Below are positions 1 through 5,848 of a DNA stretch of 15,719 nt, one piece after another. Position 1 is the first letter of the stretch, and each line of letters opens with the position of its first letter. A program made the translations under genes and the position numbers. This DNA comes from JARROD01 sp037384225 (lineage in GTDB: Bacteria; Pseudomonadota; Gammaproteobacteria; Pseudomonadales; Cellvibrionaceae), in NCBI GenBank assembly GCA_037384225.1, contig JARROD010000171.1, positions 1 through 15,719 on the forward strand, written 5' to 3'. Under the pieces are notes generated by a model. The model was not told the DNA's origin and made no database searches. It worked only from the letters and a program-made list of their open reading frames with translations.

Positions 1-169
1 GTTTAAAGACCCCGAACGCTGTGCTCAGGCCCGAAAAAACCTGGCCACACTGCAACAATACGCCCGGGTGCGGTCCCTGGGGGAGGACGGTCAGCCCTAT
101 TACCTGACGCCCGAGCAGAAGCAAGAGCACATCGTGGAGGCACAACAAGCGATAAAAGAGAGTTGTTGA
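1..169 (+). CDS. C-terminal end of a DUF4124-type protein (5' end outside window)
   Basis: An open frame enters from the left edge (first whole codon at base 2) and ends at TGA 167-169, leaving 55 residues. They read FKDPERCAQARKNLATLQ, then a YARVR segment, a YYLTPEQ motif and a helical end finishing ESC. A cysteine followed by ARKNL, an ARVR segment, a 'YLTPEE'-like motif and a terminal cysteine are how I remember the C-termini of small periplasmic DUF4124 proteins in gammaproteobacteria. The N-terminal DUF4124 domain and any signal peptide lie outside the window, so the assignment rests on the tail alone. The function of such proteins is not established. The gene converges on clpB with only 15 bases between the stop codons and no visible hairpin terminator. 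Confidence 0.7.
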   Translation, partial: FKDPERCAQARKNLATLQQYARVRSLGEDGQPYYLTPEQKQEHIVEAQQAIKESC

Positions 170-184
170 ACTGGCTGCGCCGGC

Positions 185-2836
185 TCACTGGCTTCTCGCC
201 ACAGCAAAACCGACGTTGCCATCTTTACCCATAGTCGCCAGAATGCGGTCACCGGGGCTGAACTTGCCTCCCAAAACATCCTGAGCCAGAGGATTCTCGA
301 TTTTCTGCTGTATAGCGCGCTTTAAAGGCCGGGCACCGTATACCGGGTCAAATCCCACTTCCACCAACGTGCCCATTACAGCGTCATCAAGTTCCAGCTG
401 CAGTTCCCGTTCGGCCAGTCGCTTGCGCAGCAGATCGAGTTGGATAGTGGCAATGCCGCGAATCTGCGCCTGCCCGAGTGGATGAAACACCACCACTTCA
501 TCGATACGGTTGATAAACTCTGGGCGAAAATGGGTACCAACCACCTCCATCACAGCGTTTTTCATCGCCGTATAGCGGTTTTCAGTATCCAGGGATTCCG
601 TATCACTCTCCAATCCCTCAAACTTGATAGCGTCATAGGAGCGGTCTTCCGCCAGCTCCTGAATGCGATCGGACCCAAGGTTGGAAGTCATCACTATTAC
701 AGTATTGCGAAAATCCACCGTACGTCCCTGGCCATCGGTAAGCCGACCGTCCTCCAGCACCTGCAGTAGAATGTTGAATACATCCGGGTGCGCCTTTTCC
801 ACCTCATCCAACAACAACACCGAATAAGGCTTGCGGCGCACAGCCTCCGTCAGATAGCCACCCTCTTCGTAACCGACATAACCGGGAGGCGCTCCGATCA
901 GGCGCGCCACCGAATGTTTCTCCATAAACTCCGACATATCGATACGCACCATCGCATCCTCGGAATCAAACAGAAACTCCGCCAGCGATTTACACAATTC
1001 GGTCTTGCCCACACCGGTGGGACCGAGAAACAGGAAAGAACCGTTGGGACGGTTGGGGTCGGCAAGCCCCGCTCGAGAGCGACGCACCGCATTGGATACC
1101 GCCACCACAGCTTCCTCCTGACCGATCACCCGGTTGTGCAGGGCATCCTCCATACGCAACAGTTTCTCGCGCTCGCCCTCCAGCATTTTTGCCACCGGGA
1201 TGCCGGTCCACTTGGACACCACCTCGGCGATCTCCTCGTCGGTCACCTTGTTGCGCAGCAGTTTCATTTCCATCATTTCCGCCTGGCTGGCCATATCCAA
1301 CTGCTTTTCAAGTTCGGGGATCACCCCGTATTGCAGTTCCGACATCCGTGCCAAGTCACCGGCGCGGCGCGCAGCCTCCAGGTCCAGGCGCGCCTGTTCC
1401 AGGTTGCTCTTGATTTCGTGGGAACCGTGCAAGGCGGCTTTTTCCGCCCGCCAGACCTCTTCCAGATCAGCATATTTACGCTCGACACTTTCAATATCCT
1501 TATCGAGCAACTGTAATTGTTTTTTGGCCGGTTCGGTCGAATCCTTCTTGACCGCTTCACGCTCGATTTTCAACTGAATCAAGCGCCGTTCCAGGCGGTC
1601 CATTTCCTCCGGTTTGGAATCTATCTCCATACGTATCCGGCTGGCCGCTTCGTCGACAAGGTCGATAGCTTTATCCGGCAGCTGACGGTCGGTAATGTAC
1701 CGTTGTGACAATTTTGCCGCCGCGATAATGGCCGAATCGGTAATATCCACACCGTGATGAACTTCATAACGTTCTTTCAGGCCGCGCAAAATCGCAATGG
1801 TATCTTCCTCACTCGGTTCATCGACCAGCACCTTTTGAAAGCGGCGCTCCAATGCCGCATCTTTTTCGATGTACTTGCGATATTCATCTAACGTAGTCGC
1901 GCCCACACAGTGCAATTCACCCCGCGCCAGGGCCGGTTTCAACATATTGCCGGCATCCATCGCGCCCTCGGCTTTACCCGCACCCACCATAGTGTGCAAC
2001 TCGTCGATGAATAAAATAATCCGCCCTTCCTGTTTGCTGAGTTCGTTGAGAACCGCTTTCAAGCGCTCTTCAAAATCGCCGCGGAACTTGGCTCCCGCCA
2101 GCAGTGCCCCGAGATCCAACGACAACAGGCTCTTGTCCTTCAAGCCTTCAGGCACCTCTCCGTCGACAATGCGTTGCGCCAAACCTTCGACGATAGCGGT
2201 TTTACCCACACCGGGTTCGCCGATCAGCACAGGATTGTTTTTTGTGCGTCTCTGCAACACCTGAATGGTGCGGCGTATCTCGTCGTCGCGACCGATGACC
2301 GGATCCAGCTTGCCGGCTTCGGCTCGCGCCGTGAGGTCGATGGTGTACTTTTCCAGCGCCTCTCGATTGCCTTCGGCGTCGGGGTTGTCCACGGTTTCTC
2401 CGCCGCGCAACTTATCCACAGCCGCCTGTAGACTTTTTTTGTTACCGAACCGACACAACAGTTTCCCCAGTACACTTTTCTCATCGGCAATCGCCGCCAG
2501 CAGAATGCTCTCGCTGGAAATAAATTTATCGCCGCTGTTCTGCGCGCGTTTGTCAGCCAGGTTCAATAATCTGCTGAACTCCGGCGACATGTGCACATCG
2601 CCTGTTGGCGATTGTATCCGGGGGAGGTTGTCCAGTTCTTTGGCAAGTTCATTGCGCAAGCCGGTCACATCAAAGCCCGCCCGCACCAGCAGCGGACGCA
2701 CAGTACCACCCTGCTGATCCAACATCGCAAGCAACAGATGCAAGGGTTCCATCTGATTGTGATCGCGGCCCACGGCCAGAGACTGGGCATCGGACAGCGC
2801 TATTTGTAGCTGATTGGTTAAGCGATCAATTCGCAC
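185..2836 (-). CDS. clpB: ATP-dependent chaperone/disaggregase ClpB
   Basis: ClpB is a cytoplasmic hexameric AAA+ disaggregase that works with DnaK/DnaJ/GrpE to rescue aggregated proteins after heat stress. The 883-residue product has every expected part: an N-terminal Clp repeat domain (about 1-145); a first AAA+ module with Walker A GEPGVGKT (206-213), Walker B ILFIDE and pore loop KFRGDFEERL; the coiled-coil middle domain (about 410-525); and a second AAA+ module with Walker A GPTGVGKT (605-612), pore loop GYVG, Walker B LLLDE, sensor MTSN and the FRPEFINRIDE segment. I chose GTG 2834-2836, giving VRIDRLT, which matches the usual MRIDRLT start; GAGGT lies 7 bases upstream. The in-frame GTG at 2845 overlaps that Shine-Dalgarno sequence. 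About 23 acidic residues (around 732-756) are inserted after the second sensor compared with Pseudomonas ClpB. It is the last gene of the rluD-pgeF-clpB unit. No clear sigma-32 promoter was seen upstream. Confidence 0.98.
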   Translation of the reverse strand: MRIDRLTNQLQIALSDAQSLAVGRDHNQMEPLHLLLAMLDQQGGTVRPLLVRAGFDVTGLRNELAKELDNLPRIQSPTGDVHMSPEFSRLLNLADKRAQNSGDKFISSESILLAAIADEKSVLGKLLCRFGNKKSLQAAVDKLRGGETVDNPDAEGNREALEKYTIDLTARAEAGKLDPVIGRDDEIRRTIQVLQRRTKNNPVLIGEPGVGKTAIVEGLAQRIVDGEVPEGLKDKSLLSLDLGALLAGAKFRGDFEERLKAVLNELSKQEGRIILFIDELHTMVGAGKAEGAMDAGNMLKPALARGELHCVGATTLDEYRKYIEKDAALERRFQKVLVDEPSEEDTIAILRGLKERYEVHHGVDITDSAIIAAAKLSQRYITDRQLPDKAIDLVDEAASRIRMEIDSKPEEMDRLERRLIQLKIEREAVKKDSTEPAKKQLQLLDKDIESVERKYADLEEVWRAEKAALHGSHEIKSNLEQARLDLEAARRAGDLARMSELQYGVIPELEKQLDMASQAEMMEMKLLRNKVTDEEIAEVVSKWTGIPVAKMLEGEREKLLRMEDALHNRVIGQEEAVVAVSNAVRRSRAGLADPNRPNGSFLFLGPTGVGKTELCKSLAEFLFDSEDAMVRIDMSEFMEKHSVARLIGAPPGYVGYEEGGYLTEAVRRKPYSVLLLDEVEKAHPDVFNILLQVLEDGRLTDGQGRTVDFRNTVIVMTSNLGSDRIQELAEDRSYDAIKFEGLESDTESLDTENRYTAMKNAVMEVVGTHFRPEFINRIDEVVVFHPLGQAQIRGIATIQLDLLRKRLAERELQLELDDAVMGTLVEVGFDPVYGARPLKRAIQQKIENPLAQDVLGGKFSPGDRILATMGKDGNVGFAVARSQ

Positions 2837-2859
2837 TCTTTGCACCTCGCGTAAAGGTT

Positions 2860-3582
2860 TTAGTTATGAGGGTCACCGCCGTAAACCGCCGTTACCCCCA
2901 GGGCCCGCAACTCCGCCCGGGCCAGCGCATAGAGATCGGCCCGGTAACGCAAAGGGTCTTGCGTACCGGGAGCAAAAGCCGCTTCGATCGCCCGGCTCTG
3001 CTCCGGTGTGTGGGCAGCGGCCAGAAAGGCTTCCAGCACCTCAGCGCCCACTTCAAAACAGGGCTGGCTAATGGCCGGCCCCAGATAGGCCAAAAGATCG
3101 GCAACCGGAGCGGTAAAACGCTCCACGCCCGCCGCCAGAACACCGCCCGCCAGGCCCCGCCAACCGGCATGCAGAGCCGCGACCCGGGTACCCTGGCGGT
3201 CACACAGCAACACCGGTAGACAATCCGCCGTCAATACGGCGCAGACGACGTCGTCGCAGGTGGTTGTACTGCCATCGGCGGTGACGGAAACATCACTTTC
3301 AACACCGCCACGCCCGCCTATTTCAACCACACGTGTTCCGTGCACCTGTGTCAACCACTGAACTCGGGGAAGTTGCAAACGCTTTTGCAGGGAATGCCGA
3401 TTAGCCAGAACATGGGGCCGGTCATCGCCCACATAGAGAGCCAGATTGCAGGATTCAAACGGGCTCGGGCTAACACCTCCGAGGCGTGTCGTAATACAAG
3501 CCTTTACACAAGCTGGTGCGGGCCAGTCCGGCAGTATCCAGATTTTTTTCACCCACCCACAGTCGACATTCTCATTATCCAT
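2860..3582 (-). CDS. pgeF: PgeF/YfiH-family protein (peptidoglycan editing factor, 'polyphenol oxidase'), C-terminally shortened
   Basis: The family (DUF152/YfiH, laccase-like fold) comprises zinc-containing enzymes linked to purine nucleoside cleavage and to keeping wrong amino acids out of peptidoglycan precursors. The 240-residue product has the family hallmarks: TTRLGGVS, the QVHGTRV segment (His81), TADCLPVLLCD (Cys121) and HAGWRGL (His138). These correspond to the zinc ligands His71, Cys107 and His124 of E. coli YfiH. The match runs to VYGGD and then ends PHN-stop. E. coli YfiH continues for about 30 more residues with the conserved CTY and FFSYRR motifs; these are absent here and are not visible in another frame of the 23 bases before clpB. 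The total length looks normal only because the N-terminus is about 10 residues longer. ATG 3580-3582 overlaps the rluD stop by 8 bases, suggesting translational coupling. GTG at 3550-3552 is an alternative start. Whether the shortened protein is active is unknown. Confidence 0.9.
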   Translation of the reverse strand: MDNENVDCGWVKKIWILPDWPAPACVKACITTRLGGVSPSPFESCNLALYVGDDRPHVLANRHSLQKRLQLPRVQWLTQVHGTRVVEIGGRGGVESDVSVTADGSTTTCDDVVCAVLTADCLPVLLCDRQGTRVAALHAGWRGLAGGVLAAGVERFTAPVADLLAYLGPAISQPCFEVGAEVLEAFLAAAHTPEQSRAIEAAFAPGTQDPLRYRADLYALARAELRALGVTAVYGGDPHN

Positions 3583-4543
3583 GATTAACTTTTTCGCGGT
3601 ACCTGTTCAACCACTCCAACAGATAAGTCATATCTTCCGGTAAGGGTGCCGACCACTGCATAAACGCTCGGCTGTGCGGGTGCGTCAAGCCCAGACAGGC
3701 GGCGTGCAGGGCCTGACGTGGAAAGCCTCGCAGGATTTCCACTAAGCCGCTGTCAGCGCCCCGGGGAATGCTGACACGACCGCGGTAAACCGGGTCTCCC
3801 ACCAGAGGATGACCAATATGCGCCATATGAACCCGAATCTGGTGGGTACGGCCGGTTTCCAGCTTCAAACGCAGGTGTGTATAGGCGCCAAGTCGACGCA
3901 GTATACGGTAATGCGTTACAGCCTCTTTTCCCCCAGCGTTTACCACGGCCATTTTCTTACGCTGTCTGGGGTGCCGGCCAATCGGAGCCTCCACGCAACT
4001 GTCCGCGGACAGTTCACCCTGTACCACCGCCTCGTACTCACGACTGACCGCGCGCCGCTGCAACTGGGCAACCAGGTCTGTGTGAGCTGAGAGCGTTTTC
4101 GCCACCACCATCAACCCGGTGGTATCCTTATCCAGCCGGTGCACAATGCCGGCGCGGGGGAGCTGGTTCAAACCGGGAATATAATGCAACAACGCATTGA
4201 GCAATGTTCCGCTATAATTGCCGGCTGCCGGGTGCACCACCAAACCAGCCGGTTTATTCAGCACCAGAATATGACCGTCCTCATACGTTATATCCAGGGC
4301 AATACTCTCCGCCTGCCATTGCTGCTGAGACTCCAGCACCGCATCCAGGTGCAGCCACTCTCCCCCTAGTAGCCTGAGCCTGGGCTTTGCAGCCCGATCA
4401 TCCACTTTTAAGGCAGAAGATCGGATCCAGTCCTGCAGGCGGGCGCGGGAAAACTCAGGAAACAGTTCAGCGGCAGCCTGATCCAATCGCAAACCGCCTA
4501 ACGACTCGGGAACACGAACCCGCTGCTGAATTGTTTCCGCCAT
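3575..4543 (-). CDS. rluD: 23S rRNA pseudouridine synthase RluD
   Basis: RluD converts uridines 1911, 1915 and 1917 of helix 69 in 23S rRNA to pseudouridine and is important for ribosome assembly and function. The 322-residue product has an N-terminal S4-type RNA-binding domain (about 16-75, with LDQAAAELFPEFSRARLQ) and an RsuA/RluA catalytic domain. The catalytic aspartate is in GIVHRLDKDTTGLMVVAK (Asp138, close to E. coli Asp139). The RluA-family segments ILVLNKPAGLVVHP and GRTHQIRVHMAHIGHPLVGD are intact. Length and the full S4 domain favour RluD over RluA or RluC. The start ATG 4541-4543 has AAGG 11 bases upstream. It is the first gene of the minus-strand unit and diverges from bamD across an AT-rich, repeat-containing region. 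Confidence 0.95.
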   Translation of the reverse strand: MAETIQQRVRVPESLGGLRLDQAAAELFPEFSRARLQDWIRSSALKVDDRAAKPRLRLLGGEWLHLDAVLESQQQWQAESIALDITYEDGHILVLNKPAGLVVHPAAGNYSGTLLNALLHYIPGLNQLPRAGIVHRLDKDTTGLMVVAKTLSAHTDLVAQLQRRAVSREYEAVVQGELSADSCVEAPIGRHPRQRKKMAVVNAGGKEAVTHYRILRRLGAYTHLRLKLETGRTHQIRVHMAHIGHPLVGDPVYRGRVSIPRGADSGLVEILRGFPRQALHAACLGLTHPHSRAFMQWSAPLPEDMTYLLEWLNRYREKVNHG

Positions 4544-4577
4544 CTACTGTCCAACCTTCACTGACACAAGACTTTGC

Positions 4578-4620
4578 ATTTAAATAGAAATAGGCGTTTA
4601 AATAAATAAGTGTTTAAATA
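4578..4620. repeat. Three spaced (A/G)TTTAAATA boxes
   Basis: The nonamer ATTTAAATA occurs at 4578-4586 and GTTTAAATA at 4596-4604 and 4612-4620. Start-to-start spacings are 18 and 16 bases. Each copy contains the palindrome TTTAAA and they lie 35 to 77 bases upstream of the rluD start codon. They may be pieces of the rluD promoter, a protein-binding array or simply AT-rich leader sequence. Confidence 0.5.
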
Positions 4621-4705
4621 TACCGAAAGCGTTTGAGATTTAGGTATGCATCCGCCAGTCTGATGGCACAGCTTACTACTCACGGGGGGAGAATTATACA
4701 AACCT

Positions 4706-4790
4706 CGTTGTTGAGAAATACGTTGTTGAGAAATAAGTTGTTGAGAAATAAGTTGAAGGGTAAGCTGAGAAAAAAGTTGAGAAATAAATT
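4706..4790. repeat. 15-bp tandem direct repeats upstream of bamD
   Basis: CGTTGTTGAGAAATA is present at 4706-4720 and exactly again at 4721-4735. A third copy at 4736-4750 differs only in its first base (A). Degenerate pieces follow: AGTTG at 4751, TGAGAAAA near 4766 and AGTTGAGAAATAA from about 4775. The array lies about 100 bases upstream of the bamD ATG. There are no spacers, so it is not a CRISPR; it looks like a short minisatellite or a binding-site array. Confidence 0.85.
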
Positions 4791-4808
4791 GACCCATAAG
4801 CCAGTTAT

Positions 4809-4826
4809 TGGCACACAATTTACAAT
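4809..4826 (+). promoter_or_regulatory. Candidate bamD promoter elements
   Basis: TACAAT at 4821-4826 is a good sigma-70 -10 match and would start transcription near 4833, about 20 bases before the bamD ATG, but no good -35 lies at the right distance. Overlapping it, TGGCAC at 4809-4814 is followed at sigma-54 spacing by TTACA at 4820-4824. That has a perfect -24 element but lacks the nearly invariant GC of the -12 element. A sigma-70 reading is more likely for an essential gene. Confidence 0.3.
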
Positions 4827-4852
4827 CAGGATAATTGAGCCGTTTGTCGTCC

Positions 4853-5848
4853 ATGAAAACCATAAAGATACTCTTTGTTACCTTGAGCTTACTCAGCAGT
4901 GGCCTGCTGTTAACTGCCTGCTCCTCCAATCAATCACAAGAACCTAAGCAACTGAGCGAAAAGGATTTTTACGAAGCCGCACAAAAGCAGCTGAAAGCGC
5001 ACCAGTGGGAATTTGCCATTAAAAACCTGCAGGGGCTGGAAGAAAACTTCCCCTTTGGCGTGTACGCCGAACAGGCCCAACTGGAACTTATTTACGCTTA
5101 CTACAAAAACTTCGAACACGAAGCTGCCTCCGCCGCTGCGGACCGCTTTATCCGCCTGCACCCCCAGCACCGCAATGTAGACTATGCCTATTACATGAAA
5201 GGCTTGGCGTCGTTCACCGAAGGCAACGGCATGTTCGAGCGGTTTTTACCCACCGACCTCACCCAGCGCGACCCCGGTTCGGCACGGGAGTCGTTTGCCC
5301 ACTTTTCCCAACTGCTGGCACGCTTTCCCGACAGCTCCTACGCCCCCGACGCCAAAAAGCGTATGATCTACTTACGCAATCTACTGGCCCGCTATGAAAT
5401 CCATGTCGCCAACTATTACTTTAAGCGCGAAGCTTATCTCGCCGCTACCAACCGCGGCCGCTATGTGGTGGAAAATTTTCAACAAACCCCCGCCGTTCCC
5501 GATGCTCTGGCGGTTATGATTCAGGGCTACCACCTGTTGGGTATGGAGGAGCAGTCCCAGAATGCCCTCCAGGTATTGCTGCAGAATTATCCCGATCACC
5601 CGGCCCTGGACGAAAATGGCCATTTCGACTTTCAATACGGTACGGCCGATGACGAAAGTAGCTGGGTCAGCACGCTTACCTTTGGCCTGTTTGATAAAAA
5701 AGAACCACCCGGATTCGACAGTCGGGAGCTTTACAACCCAGAGTGGCGGGATCGGGGTAACGTCAATGAAAATGACGCCGCGTCTGAGCCGGAGCCGGAG
5801 CGGGACAACTCCTGGCTCAAGTGGCTAACATTCGGGATGGGCAACTGA
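4853..5848 (+). CDS. bamD: Outer-membrane assembly lipoprotein BamD (ComL)
   Basis: BamD is the essential TPR lipoprotein of the BAM complex, which inserts beta-barrel proteins, including the type IV pilus secretin family, into the outer membrane. The 331-residue product begins with a lipoprotein signal peptide: MKTIKILF, a hydrophobic core and the lipobox LTAC with Cys23. Ser at +2 is consistent with outer-membrane targeting. The mature part is TPR-like, with segments such as YAEQAQLELIYAYYKN, YMKGLASF, FPDSSYAPDAKKRM and ANYYFKREAYLAA that are typical of BamD. It is longer than E. coli BamD (245 residues), with an extended C-terminus like Pseudomonas ComL. That tail contains two similar motifs, W-V-S-T-LTFG and W-L-K-W-LTFG, around a charged acidic stretch. 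ATG 4853 is chosen because the signal peptide starts there; the in-frame TTG at 4835 adds only an unlikely extension. No strong Shine-Dalgarno sequence is visible. Confidence 0.95.
   Translation: MKTIKILFVTLSLLSSGLLLTACSSNQSQEPKQLSEKDFYEAAQKQLKAHQWEFAIKNLQGLEENFPFGVYAEQAQLELIYAYYKNFEHEAASAAADRFIRLHPQHRNVDYAYYMKGLASFTEGNGMFERFLPTDLTQRDPGSARESFAHFSQLLARFPDSSYAPDAKKRMIYLRNLLARYEIHVANYYFKREAYLAATNRGRYVVENFQQTPAVPDALAVMIQGYHLLGMEEQSQNALQVLLQNYPDHPALDENGHFDFQYGTADDESSWVSTLTFGLFDKKEPPGFDSRELYNPEWRDRGNVNENDAASEPEPERDNSWLKWLTFGMGN

Larger units (their letters stand above)
4544..4852. promoter_or_regulatory. rluD-bamD divergent intergenic region
   Basis: These 309 bases separate two divergent genes and should hold both promoters. 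Nothing in them looks like a real gene. The rluD side is AT-rich and contains three TTTAAATA boxes. The bamD side holds a run of 15-base direct repeats followed by degenerate copies. A -10-like TACAAT lies at 4821-4826. No tRNA, sRNA or strong terminator structure was recognised. Confidence 0.6.

Noticed and set aside
170..193. ACTGGCT direct repeat between the DUF4124-type gene and clpB.
   Set aside because: Seven bases only, partly inside clpB; not enough to call an attachment site or a terminator.
788..1516. A long open frame (242 codons) on the plus strand inside clpB, plus several smaller ones there.
   Set aside because: It is antisense to the unmistakable clpB frame, is rich in His/Gln/Arg as shadow frames of GC-biased genes are, and matches no family I know.
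2837..3000. Sigma-32 heat-shock promoter for clpB.
   Set aside because: I looked for CTTGAA and a CCCCAT-type -10 at 13-17 bases spacing upstream of the clpB start and found no acceptable pair; control from further upstream remains possible.
4706..4750. Possible CRISPR array.
   Set aside because: The copies are directly adjacent without spacers, only 15 bases long, and no cas gene is nearby.
4835..4852. Upstream TTG start for bamD.
   Set aside because: It would put extra residues before a standard lipoprotein signal peptide, and the AGGA upstream is too close to TTG to serve as its ribosome site.
4633..4947. Plus-strand open frame reading through the 15-bp repeats as LLRNK units.
   Set aside because: It overlaps the bamD signal peptide region, has low-complexity content created by the repeats, and an equally open frame exists on the other strand because the unit length is divisible by three.
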